From positions 725,935 through 789,934 of the forward strand of contig JAFEAL010000005.1 of NCBI GenBank assembly GCA_018266435.1: a stretch of 64,000 bases of DNA, given 5' to 3'. The DNA comes from Bacteroidota bacterium (GTDB taxonomy: Bacteria; Bacteroidota; Bacteroidia; Cytophagales; Cyclobacteriaceae). Positions 34,951 to 43,312 of this stretch are shown here, one piece after another. Both the position numbers and the translations under genes were made by a program. The notes under the pieces were generated by a model. The model was not told where the DNA came from, ran no database searches, and was given only the letters and a program-made list of their open reading frames with translations. Position 1 is the first letter of the stretch, and each line of letters begins with the position of its first letter.

Positions 34951-35790
34951 TTGTGTAAAGTTATTTTAATTCTGTCACTCATCGATACGTTCATCCGGAA
35001 TATCCCATTAAAGGCCTTTTTGTTAGCAATAACCTTGCTAAACTCTTCTGCTACCTTTTTGGTAAGCGGAACTAAGGTTGCCACGGTAGTAATTGACCCC
35101 GGGCATGGAGGCCGCGACCCCGGCAACATGGGTAAAAAATCGAAGGAAAAAGATATTGCTCTTAAGATTTCATTGAAGTTTGGTGCTTACATTGAAAAAA
35201 ATCACCCGGATGTGAAAGTGATTTATACCCGAAAAGATGATCGCTATGTAGACCTGGACGAGCGGGCGGTACTGGCCAATAAAGTAAAAGCCGATTTGTT
35301 CATCTGTATTCATTGCAATTCGGAAGGCGGCAATAGCGCCTATGGCACCGAAACGTTTGTGATGGGGCTTTCGAAAGACCAACGCAATTTTGAAGTAGCT
35401 AAACGCGAAAACTCGGTTATGCTGATGGATGAAAACCAAGAGCGCTACGAAGGGTTTGACCCCGGCAGCCCGGAGTCATACATTCTTTTTACACTCAACC
35501 AAAGCGCTTTTCAGGAGAGCAGCCTGAGGTTTGCACAAAAAATTGAAGACCAACTAAAGAAAAAAGTAGGCCGCTACAGCCGGGGTGTGAAGCAAGCTGG
35601 ATTTTGGGTACTTTGGCGTACTGCCATGCCAAGCGTACTGGTAGAAACCGGATTTTTATCCAATGCTAAAGAAGAGAGTTATCTGATCACAGAAAATGGA
35701 CAAGATATGATTGCGGCTGGTATTTACCGGGCGTTCAAAGAATATAAAACTGAAATAGAATCGATCAACCCTAAAGACAACGACCAATGA
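34951..35790 (+). CDS. N-acetylmuramoyl-L-alanine amidase (AmiC type)
   Basis: 279 residues from a TTG; no in-frame ATG precedes the domain, so the start is uncertain. A hydrophobic segment (LKAFLLAITLLNSSATFLVSG) serves as export signal. The Amidase_3 zinc site is visible as VVIDPGHGGRDPG (His), ADLFICIHCNSEG (His) and the catalytic VETGFLSN (Glu). It cleaves the peptide stem from peptidoglycan during cell separation. It overlaps the MlaD gene by 4 nt (ATGA). Confidence 0.9.
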   Translation: MCKVILILSLIDTFIRNIPLKAFLLAITLLNSSATFLVSGTKVATVVIDPGHGGRDPGNMGKKSKEKDIALKISLKFGAYIEKNHPDVKVIYTRKDDRYVDLDERAVLANKVKADLFICIHCNSEGGNSAYGTETFVMGLSKDQRNFEVAKRENSVMLMDENQERYEGFDPGSPESYILFTLNQSAFQESSLRFAQKIEDQLKKKVGRYSRGVKQAGFWVLWRTAMPSVLVETGFLSNAKEESYLITENGQDMIAAGIYRAFKEYKTEIESINPKDNDQ

Positions 35791-36761
35791 GAAGTAAAGA
35801 ATGGAAAGTAGGTCTGTTTTCAGCGCTGTCTTTGGGGTTGCTTTACCTGGGTTTTAATTATCTGAAAGGAAAAGATTTTTTCCAACGAAAAAAAATATAC
35901 TATGCCGTTTATAACAACATCAATCAATTGGCCATCTCCAACCCCGTACTAGTCAACGGTTATGCTGTAGGGCGGGTGAGCCACATCAAAATCATGCAAA
36001 ACAAAAACAATCACGTGCTGGTAGAATTGGAAATAGATTCAGATATAAAACTGACGGATGATACCAAAGCCATTCTTAACTCTGAATTACTCGGAGGCAA
36101 ATCAGTGCTGCTGAAAATAGGTCGTTCAACCGTCATGCTAAAGGCAAAAGACACATTAAAGACAGAAGTGGCCAAAGGTATGTTTGATGTGCTTTCGGAA
36201 ACGGCTACTCCTGTAGCCACTGACTTGCAAAGTACCATGCGAAAGTTTAACGCAGCCGTAGATGGCCTGGGTAAACTTTTTGCCAAACTGGATATCATCT
36301 TGGCTAAACTGCAAACCACCCCCGATTTGCTGAACAGAACACTGGTCACAACCCATGGACGGATTGATGAACTCGGAGCCAGCTTCAAACAAGATGCCGA
36401 CAAAACAGCCGCACTGATTGATGAGCTCAGACCCGTAGTGGCTAATTTCAAAGTAATTTCCGATTCATTGAAACAGTTACAGCTTAATCAAACCCTGCAC
36501 AAAATGAACCGCTCCATTGAGTCACTGAATGAATCGTTGGCCAAACTAAAAAAACACGATAACACCATGGGCCGGTTATTTACTGAAGATTCAGTGTACG
36601 TCAACCTGAACAAACTGCTGGTGGATTTGAACAAACTTTCTGATCACCTCAACACAAATCCCAAGCACTTTTTTGCTCCTTTGGGAAAAAGCAAAAAGAA
36701 AGTGGAACGCGACCTGAAAAAGCAGGAAGCGGAGAAGAAAAAAACCACTTCAAACAAGTAA
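35787..36761 (+). CDS. MCE/MlaD-family lipid-transport protein
   Basis: 324 residues. An N-terminal membrane anchor (VGLFSALSLGLLYLGFNYLKG) precedes a single MCE domain (YYAVYNNINQLAISNPVLVNGYAVGRVSHI...ELEIDSDIKLTDDTKAILNSELLGGKSVLLKIG). The rest is a long alpha-helical, probably coiled-coil region ending in a Lys/Glu-rich tail. It should carry phospholipids between membranes. The ABC permease and ATPase partners are not adjacent. Coupled by overlap to the amidase and 3 nt from the carboxylase gene. Confidence 0.88.
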   Translation: MRSKEWKVGLFSALSLGLLYLGFNYLKGKDFFQRKKIYYAVYNNINQLAISNPVLVNGYAVGRVSHIKIMQNKNNHVLVELEIDSDIKLTDDTKAILNSELLGGKSVLLKIGRSTVMLKAKDTLKTEVAKGMFDVLSETATPVATDLQSTMRKFNAAVDGLGKLFAKLDIILAKLQTTPDLLNRTLVTTHGRIDELGASFKQDADKTAALIDELRPVVANFKVISDSLKQLQLNQTLHKMNRSIESLNESLAKLKKHDNTMGRLFTEDSVYVNLNKLLVDLNKLSDHLNTNPKHFFAPLGKSKKKVERDLKKQEAEKKKTTSNK

Positions 36762-36764
36762 GCT

Positions 36765-38390
36765 ATGGATTTGGAGTACAACAAGAACGAAGACCAGATC
36801 AAGCTGCTCTGCTCACAACTTCACGCCAAAGAAAAAAAAACCAAAATGGGCGGAGGTGAAAAAAAAATTAAGGAACAACACGATAAAGGAAAACTAACAG
36901 CCCGTGAGCGAATTGATTATCTAAGAGATAAAAATTCTTCTTTTTTAGAAATCGGATTATTTGCGGGAGATGGTATGTATGCCGAGCAGGGTGGGTGCCC
37001 TTCGGGCGGAGTAGTGGCGGGCATTGGGTACATCCATGGCAGGCAATGTGTACTGGTAGCAAATGATGCAACTGTGAAAGCTGGTGCGTGGTTTCCGATT
37101 ACAGCAAAAAAAAATTTACGAGCCCAGGAAGTTGCAATGGAAAACCACCTGCCTATTGTTTACCTGGTGGATAGTGCCGGTGTCTTTTTGCCGATGCAGG
37201 ATGAAATTTTTCCTGACAAAGAACACTTCGGCCGGCAATTCAGAAATAACGCAAAAATGTCGTCCATGGGGTTGGTGCAGATTGCCGCCATCATGGGTAG
37301 TTGTGTGGCTGGTGGCGCCTACTTGCCCATTATGAGTGATGAGGCGATGATTGTAGATAAAACCGGCTCAATTTTTTTGGCTGGATCTTATTTGGTGAAA
37401 GCAGCGATTGGTGAAGATATCGATAATGAAACCCTGGGTGGAGCAACTACGCACTGCGAAGTTTCTGGTGTAACGGATAACAAATTTCCTAACGATCAAG
37501 CCTGCCTGGATTACATCCGAAACCTGTTTGATAAAATAGGACACAATGAAAAAGCCGGGTTTGACAGGGCTGACCCTACCCCCCCCAAAGAAAAGCCAGA
37601 AGAAATTTACGGAGTGTTTCCGGTTGATCGTGTAAAACCTTATGATACGTTAGATGTGATCAAGCGATTGGTTGATCGCTCTGAATTTGAAGAATACAAA
37701 CCGCTCTACGGCAAAACACTGGTGTGTGGATATGCACGAATAGACGGCTGGGCCGTAGGTATCATTGCCAACCAACGCAAAACAGTAAAAACAAAAAAAG
37801 GAGAAATGCAGATGGGCGGGGTGATCTATTCTGACTCAGCCGACAAAGCCGCACGCTTTATCATGAACTGTAATCAACGCAAAGTGCCACTGGTTTTTTT
37901 GCAAGATGTAAGCGGATTTATGGTAGGCAGCCGTGCTGAGCATGGAGGTATTATTAAAGATGGCGCCAAGATGGTTAACGCCATGGCTAATTCTACGGTA
38001 CCTAAATTCACCTTCATTATTGGCAATTCATACGGTGCAGGTAACTATGCCATGTGCGGAAAGGCGTACGACCCACGACTGATTTATGCCTGGCCTACTG
38101 CTCAAATCGCAGTAATGAGTGGCAACTCAGCAGCCAAAACGCTGTTGCAAATCAGGGTGAGTTCGTTAAAGGCACAAGGCAAAACCATTTCGCCTGAAGA
38201 AGAAAAAAATTTGTTGAAAGAAATTACCGATCGCTATAACGACCAACTCAGTCCGTATTATGCCGCCTCACGATTGTGGGTTGATGGTGTGATTGATCCC
38301 CTGGAAACACGAAGGGTGGTTTCGATGGGGATTGAGGCAGCCAACCACGCACGTATCAAAAAATTTAATGTGGGGGTGATTCAGACATGA
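36765..38390 (+). CDS. Acyl-CoA carboxylase carboxyltransferase (beta) subunit, methylcrotonyl-CoA-type
   Basis: 541 residues. It transfers the carboxyl group from biotin to an acyl-CoA. The crotonase-like halves are both present: LVDSAGVFLPMQDEIFPDKEHFGRQFRNNAKMS with MGSCVAGGAYLP, and later VPLVFLQDVSGFMVG with IIGNSYGAGNYAMCG. The FPDKEHFGRxFxNxAxMS form resembles methylcrotonyl- and geranyl-CoA carboxylases more than propionyl-CoA carboxylase. A C8 run at 37580-37587 lies inside the DPTPPK codons. The biotin-carboxylase subunit is not in the window. Confidence 0.88.
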   Translation: MDLEYNKNEDQIKLLCSQLHAKEKKTKMGGGEKKIKEQHDKGKLTARERIDYLRDKNSSFLEIGLFAGDGMYAEQGGCPSGGVVAGIGYIHGRQCVLVANDATVKAGAWFPITAKKNLRAQEVAMENHLPIVYLVDSAGVFLPMQDEIFPDKEHFGRQFRNNAKMSSMGLVQIAAIMGSCVAGGAYLPIMSDEAMIVDKTGSIFLAGSYLVKAAIGEDIDNETLGGATTHCEVSGVTDNKFPNDQACLDYIRNLFDKIGHNEKAGFDRADPTPPKEKPEEIYGVFPVDRVKPYDTLDVIKRLVDRSEFEEYKPLYGKTLVCGYARIDGWAVGIIANQRKTVKTKKGEMQMGGVIYSDSADKAARFIMNCNQRKVPLVFLQDVSGFMVGSRAEHGGIIKDGAKMVNAMANSTVPKFTFIIGNSYGAGNYAMCGKAYDPRLIYAWPTAQIAVMSGNSAAKTLLQIRVSSLKAQGKTISPEEEKNLLKEITDRYNDQLSPYYAASRLWVDGVIDPLETRRVVSMGIEAANHARIKKFNVGVIQT

Positions 38391-38579
38391 ACTGAAGAGA
38401 GGCTCAGTTGTAAACAAAATGGGCTACTGATAAACAGTGCCAGACTTTTTCAATAACATGCCAAATAGGTATTGTTCTATCGGGGATGCCCCCAGCACAA
38501 GGTATTCTCTGTCAGAAAATTTTTCTGGTTGTAAAGACCAACAAGCTGGCAGGCAACCGCCAGTTTCGATTGCTAAAAG

Positions 38580-39842
38580 TTATTCTTCGACCCGGGCTTT
38601 TCCGTTATTAAAAACCGCTACCGCCCTTCCTTTTATTTTTTTGCCCAACCAGGGCGAATTTTTTGATTTAGAAAAATTATTTTCCTGAGAGAATTCCCAT
38701 TCCGCACCCGGATCAAACAGCGTGAGATTGGCTTTTTGATCAACATCGATCAGGGGAATTTCCAGGTTGAGCAATTGGCGTGGCTGTTCGGCTACTTTCA
38801 GAATCAGGTTTTCCATTTTTACTTCTTCTGAGAGTGTGCTCAGTTGTGAAGCAAATGTCTGCAGGTTAATCATTCCAAAATTGGCTTGATCAAATTCTAA
38901 AAATTTATTTTCATCATCCACTGGTAAATGACCGGTGCACAATATATCAATTGTTCCGTCTTCGAGCCCTTTTAAAAGAGCATCGGCATCTTTCTTTTCG
39001 CGAAGCGGAGGCTTTACTTTGTAGTTGGTGTCAAAACTTTTTAACTCGGTATCGAGCAACAGCGGCTGATAGCCGGTACAATCGCAACTTATAGTTAACC
39101 CTTTTTTCTTTGCCGCCCGGATCAGGTTAACGCTTCGGGCGGTTGATATTTTAGCAAAATGCAGTTTGCCCCCGGTGTACTCTAGTAACTTCAGGCTTTT
39201 ACTTATAGCAATTTCTTCGGCAATGCTCGGCATTCCCTTCAGTCCCAGCAAGGCGCTCTCGGGGCCTTCGTGCATTTGACCAAACAGGTCAAGCCAAGTG
39301 TCTTCGGGATGGTCGATCAACAGGCCGTTGAATTTTTGCAGGTACTGCAATGATTTAAGAAAAATGTCGGTATGCCAAAGCGGGTTAAGCCCATCGGTGA
39401 AGGCAATGGCTCCGGCCGTGTGCAGGTCAATCATGTCGGTGAGTTCTTCGCCTTTGCAATTTTTTGTTATGGCAGCGAGGGCATGAATTTGAACCAACCG
39501 GTTTTCATTGTCTTGCTTGATGTAGCTCACTTCATTTTTGGTCTGCACCGAAGGCAGGGTGTTAGGGAGCACGGCCATTTCAGTAAACCCTCCGGCAGCA
39601 GCTGCCTTGGCTAGTGATGAAAGATCTTCGCACTGCTCATGACCGGGGTCACCCGAAAATGCCCCCAGGTCAAACCAGCCTGCGCTGAGGATCATACCGT
39701 TGGCATTAATAACTTTATCGGCCTGAAAATTTTTGTCACCGATTTCAGCTATCCGCCCGTTGGCGATCAATACATTTTTCTTTTTTAAATGAAAAGGCGA
39801 AGTAGAGTTGATTATTCGCGGTGATTGAAGAAGGATTTTCAT
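38580..39842 (-). CDS. Dihydroorotase homologue lacking metal ligands (probably non-catalytic)
   Basis: 420 residues with the amidohydrolase/dihydroorotase architecture: small N-terminal beta domain, GWFDLGAFSGDPGHEQCEDL where active enzymes have GLIDMHVHLREPG, GFTEMAVLPNTLP, YDTNYKVKPPLRE-like NYKVKPPLREKKD, and the C-terminal NLTLFDPGAEWE. Metal ligands are missing: the first HxH is L-G-A-F, the HVS position is AKIS, the PHH position is GYQP, and TDHAPH reads TGHLPV. It resembles the inactive PyrC-like partners that scaffold aspartate carbamoyltransferase. It follows the BatA gene by 30 nt. Confidence 0.82.
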   Translation of the reverse strand: MKILLQSPRIINSTSPFHLKKKNVLIANGRIAEIGDKNFQADKVINANGMILSAGWFDLGAFSGDPGHEQCEDLSSLAKAAAAGGFTEMAVLPNTLPSVQTKNEVSYIKQDNENRLVQIHALAAITKNCKGEELTDMIDLHTAGAIAFTDGLNPLWHTDIFLKSLQYLQKFNGLLIDHPEDTWLDLFGQMHEGPESALLGLKGMPSIAEEIAISKSLKLLEYTGGKLHFAKISTARSVNLIRAAKKKGLTISCDCTGYQPLLLDTELKSFDTNYKVKPPLREKKDADALLKGLEDGTIDILCTGHLPVDDENKFLEFDQANFGMINLQTFASQLSTLSEEVKMENLILKVAEQPRQLLNLEIPLIDVDQKANLTLFDPGAEWEFSQENNFSKSKNSPWLGKKIKGRAVAVFNNGKARVEE

Positions 39843-39872
39843 GTAAAGCCGAAATTTCTCATTTATTTCTCA

Positions 39873-41840
39873 TCATTTCAAGAACCTGATTAAAAGAACT
39901 TCTGCCAGCAGAAATAATAGCGATACAATTACCGCGTATTTCCACAACGGGGTGCCCAAATACTGCTCTTTTATTTCGCGATTAAACGATTTGGCCGATG
40001 AAGCCTTAAATACCGATATATTTTTTCCACCTAATTTTTCTTTGACTTGATCCGGATTGAGTGTACTGAGCATTGATTCTTTTTTATCGGGGTTGAGGGC
40101 AATCATACCCAGGGTATCTCGTTGATTAACCACGGAATAAAACCCGGCCGCAACTTCGTTTTTAGGCAGGTCAAAAATCAGTTGGCCATTGGCTTTGCGT
40201 TGTGATGGAATAAATTCTTGTGAACCAATCCACTTTACAGGCGATTCACCCAGTAGGCTGTCTATCGGTACGGTAACGGTTGATGCCGTTAGCGGGTAGT
40301 ATAAAGGCCGGTCATTTTTTTGGCTGTTAGCGGCTATCCGGTACATTACCGGAACAAATAATGCGTGACTGAAAAAATCAGTCGCATTTTTTTCCAAGGG
40401 GCAACTTAGCAGAAATACATTTTCCAGTTGCGATAAAAAAGGCTGGCCGTTTTTGAAGCTCAACAAGGCCGACCGGTCAGTTCCCCACTCCATTGTTTTA
40501 GTGGCTTTAGGCATGGCTATTGAAGTAGTTTTGTCTTCAAACACGTTAGCGTAAAATGGGTTTTGCATATTGGGCTTATCCAATTCTTCTAACTCATTTT
40601 TGCTTGCCCGCTGTAATGAGAAACGGCATATTTTCTGATACGAAGACAGATCAGGATCGGCACCAGGAATCAGGAGTAATGCACCGAAATTATTTTTATA
40701 CAATTGTAACGCTTCAGTCAAAGGTTCGGCCAGCCGGTTAATTCCGTTCAGCACAACCAAATCGGTTTCGGCCAGCAAACTGTAGTTGAGGTTGGATGAA
40801 GAAAATGACCGAAACGAAAACAACTCTTGGTTGCCAAAAACTTTTTCGATGTATGTGGGAGAGGAGCCTGGCTTGATTTCTAACACATTTAGTTTTTTGG
40901 AATAGCTTAACACAATAAAAAACTCATTGTCAAAACTAACGGGATAATCGCTGAAGGTGATTGTAGCCGGGTTACGAATCTTCATGGTGGGCGACAGGTC
41001 AAATGTAAGGTCAGCAAAATGTTGTGGCTCAATGGATACGGTGGAAGCAGCAGCCTGTATGTGATTGATGGAAAGCTTAACAGATAGGTCTTCCACTTTT
41101 TTATAGGCTTGATTTCGCAAACGAACAGTTACCGAATTTTTGTCGCCCCCAATGGCAAAGGGGTTTTGAAGAAATGCGGTGTCAACAAATACATTGGTGG
41201 TTTGCTCTGACTTTACGGGCACCAGTTGTACGTGCCGGGCACTGTCAATTCGTAGCGGCTCGCCAAAAGTTGACTGCTGAAAATCGGATATCCAAAACAA
41301 AGTTGATGGGTTGCGAGCCGTGCGGTGAATGATTTCATTGGCCGTGCGGGAGGAGGCAGAAAATTTAAGTTGCGCAAGCAAGTCAGTGGCTTGTGCTTTT
41401 GTTTTGTAGGTATTGGAAAAAGGAGCAAAGTCGTTGGTTAAAATAAGGTACCGGGTTTCTGCAGGGAATAGATCTACAATACCTTGCGCCATCTGTTGGG
41501 CTTCATCCAGCGCGCGCATGTTATCGCCCATGGGCACACTCATGCTTAATGAATTGTCAATGTAAATGGTAATGGCGTGAGGTTCGCTCAACTGTTCTTT
41601 GGCGGGCAGAAACGGCTGCGCAAATGCCATGACTAAAAAGAAAAGAAACAGCAGCCGGGAGGCAAGTACCAGCCATTGCTTTAATTTTCTCTTTTGAGTA
41701 GTTTCTTCTTTTACTTGTTTTAAAAACCGGATGTTGCTGAAATATATCCGGGTGGTTTTTCTAAAATTGAAAAGATGAATGATGACCGGAACGGCTAACG
41801 TCAACAGGGCCCAAAGAAAGGACGGATAACTAAAACTCAT
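39873..41840 (-). CDS. BatA-domain vWA membrane protein
   Basis: 655 residues. The N-terminus is the BatA/aerotolerance signature (FLWALLTLAVPVIIHLFNFRKTTRIYFSNIRFL), followed by a second membrane helix (about 55-75) and a vWA-like domain with MIDAS start IDNSLSMS (D95, S97, S99). The large middle is predicted beta-rich and periplasmic, and a transmembrane helix ends the protein (KYAVIVSLLFLLAEVLLIRFLK). Its role in envelope stress or secretion is inferred from family only. Likely operon with the BamA-like and dihydroorotase-like genes. Confidence 0.85.
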   Translation of the reverse strand: MSFSYPSFLWALLTLAVPVIIHLFNFRKTTRIYFSNIRFLKQVKEETTQKRKLKQWLVLASRLLFLFFLVMAFAQPFLPAKEQLSEPHAITIYIDNSLSMSVPMGDNMRALDEAQQMAQGIVDLFPAETRYLILTNDFAPFSNTYKTKAQATDLLAQLKFSASSRTANEIIHRTARNPSTLFWISDFQQSTFGEPLRIDSARHVQLVPVKSEQTTNVFVDTAFLQNPFAIGGDKNSVTVRLRNQAYKKVEDLSVKLSINHIQAAASTVSIEPQHFADLTFDLSPTMKIRNPATITFSDYPVSFDNEFFIVLSYSKKLNVLEIKPGSSPTYIEKVFGNQELFSFRSFSSSNLNYSLLAETDLVVLNGINRLAEPLTEALQLYKNNFGALLLIPGADPDLSSYQKICRFSLQRASKNELEELDKPNMQNPFYANVFEDKTTSIAMPKATKTMEWGTDRSALLSFKNGQPFLSQLENVFLLSCPLEKNATDFFSHALFVPVMYRIAANSQKNDRPLYYPLTASTVTVPIDSLLGESPVKWIGSQEFIPSQRKANGQLIFDLPKNEVAAGFYSVVNQRDTLGMIALNPDKKESMLSTLNPDQVKEKLGGKNISVFKASSAKSFNREIKEQYLGTPLWKYAVIVSLLFLLAEVLLIRFLK

Positions 41841-41888
41841 TGCGGTAAGTTACAACAGCAAATGATTTATGGAAATATTTTTGTACAG

Positions 41889-42998
41889 CTAAAAACTTTC
41901 AGTTAACCCAAAATAGAAGTACCCCAAATACTTAGGATCACCCCGTGCGTAGTCAATTCTGATGTTTAGCTTCTCGCGTTTATTGATTTGATAACGAATC
42001 CCTCCGCCATAAGAAAGGTGCAGGTCATCTAAATTTACCGTTGTGGAGTTATATACTTTGCCCAAGCCGGCAAAGGCTACTACACCCAGTCGCTTATAAA
42101 CGGGCATACGGTATTCGGTTTGAAAGGCCGTCAGGTAGTTATCACGAAAGCGTCCGCGATAATACCCTCGCATGATGCGAGGGCCGCCCAGTTCGGCCAG
42201 TTCTTTAAAAGGAGCATTACCCCGCACAAAATCAGCAAACAATTCCATCGCTATGATGTGACGGTATTTTGGTATTACGTTAATGTATTTACGAAAATCA
42301 AGATATGTGCGGTGGTAACCTACTGTTCCTCCCAGTGCTGTAGAATACTGCGAATAACGAAAATCCCAATAAAAACCCTTACTGGGATTCACCACGTTGT
42401 CTCGGGTATCCCAAATTAAAGCAGGGCCTAAACCCACTGACACGGATCCTTTATAGCCGGTAATTTTTTCATTGAGCAGTTCTCCCGTAAGGGGAGTGCT
42501 GAGGTTATAATAGGTGAGTGCACGGGTTTCAATACCCATGAAAAGCTTTTGATTCTTCAGAATCTTTCGCCCGATCTTATTTTCCCATCCGATCACGTTG
42601 TACGTAATGTCTTCACGATTAGAGACAGGGGTGTTGTTTCCGCGTCCAAAATAAAAATCTTTATAGCCGATCAGTTCTTCACCAAACCCTTCAATAAAAA
42701 ATTTTTCCCCTTTGGTAAAAATTGTATACCGTGGAATGAATATTAATTGTTGGCGGCTGGTATAAAGGGTAATTAATTCTGCGTTGGAGGTACGTGTAGG
42801 TCTTGTTAAGTCTATGTTTTTCCAGAGCAGTACGCCCAGCGCACCTGCAGCTATGTGTGTTTCAGGGCTAATAATAAAAATGGGAACGGTAATTCTGCGA
42901 ATGTTTTTTGAGGTATCAGACCAAAATACATGTTGCCCCTTACCAGTAAATGATACGAGGCTAAATGCAAACAAAGAAAAGTAATAGTGCCTGAACAA
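41889..42998 (-). CDS. BamA/TamA-like outer-membrane barrel
   Basis: 369 residues with a signal peptide (LVSFTGKGQ). Only the surface-antigen (D15) barrel is present, with no POTRA domains: LIWDTRDNVVNPSKGFYWDFRYSQY, GGPRIMRGYYRGRFRDNYLTAFQTEYRMPV (the conserved RGYxxGRFRD of loop 6) and a final aromatic-ended strand YFGLTESF. It may assemble or secrete an unknown partner. First gene of a three-gene minus-strand group. Confidence 0.85.
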   Translation of the reverse strand: MFRHYYFSLFAFSLVSFTGKGQHVFWSDTSKNIRRITVPIFIISPETHIAAGALGVLLWKNIDLTRPTRTSNAELITLYTSRQQLIFIPRYTIFTKGEKFFIEGFGEELIGYKDFYFGRGNNTPVSNREDITYNVIGWENKIGRKILKNQKLFMGIETRALTYYNLSTPLTGELLNEKITGYKGSVSVGLGPALIWDTRDNVVNPSKGFYWDFRYSQYSTALGGTVGYHRTYLDFRKYINVIPKYRHIIAMELFADFVRGNAPFKELAELGGPRIMRGYYRGRFRDNYLTAFQTEYRMPVYKRLGVVAFAGLGKVYNSTTVNLDDLHLSYGGGIRYQINKREKLNIRIDYARGDPKYLGYFYFGLTESF

Positions 42999-43121
42999 GC
43001 CGGATGATTAATTAAAGTGACAAAAATATTAAAAGATACTGATGTGTGTAGGTTGATGATCTAAACGACAGTACTGACTGTTTGTTTTGATTCTATTGAA
43101 AATAATTACGTGTTACGAGCA

Positions 43122-43292
43122 GGGCTTTATGCAGGTTGGGAATTAGTATTCCGTCTGCCGATAACCGCTGCCGATTGAAAATATGTTGGTGAAGTTATGT
43201 ACAAAAGCTGATAGTTATTCGCCCGACCGAACTGAAGCTGGGATTTGCAGTTGGCTGATGTTAGCTGGTCTTGCCCAACTTGCATAAAACCC
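43122..43292. repeat. Imperfect 19-bp inverted repeat, attC-like fold
   Basis: The arms at 43122-43140 and 43274-43292 match 17/19 when one is reversed and complemented, enclosing 133 nt. It lies just downstream of the M20 gene in the gene's own orientation. Confidence 0.55.
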
Positions 43293-43294
43293 CA

Positions 43295-43305
43295 TGTTGG
43301 CTGTA
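43295..43305 (+). repeat. Left 11-bp flank of the M20 cassette
   Basis: TGTTGGCTGTA, 7 nt beyond the M20 stop codon. The perfect inverted copy TACAGCCAACA lies upstream of the gene start at 44832-44842. Confidence 0.6.
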
Positions 43306-43312
43306 GTGCTTT

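Larger units (their letters stand above)
42999..43312. other. Non-coding stretch with inverted repeats flanking the M20 gene
   Basis: 314 nt with no gene. GGGCTTTATGCAGGTTGGG (43122-43140) and CCCAACTTGCATAAAACCC (43274-43292) are inverted copies matching at 17 of 19 positions. TGTTGGCTGTA (43295-43305) is the inverted copy of 44832-44842. The layout recalls the folded half-sites of an integron attC. Confidence 0.5.

Noticed and set aside
32169-35129. Longer lptD start at 35129
   Set aside because: The extra 79 codons are antisense to the amidase gene and lack a signal peptide; the Met at 34892 starts a clean one.
38437-38688. Small + strand ORF between the carboxylase and dihydroorotase-like genes
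   Set aside because: Overlaps the real minus-strand gene, no family signal, composition of a chance frame.
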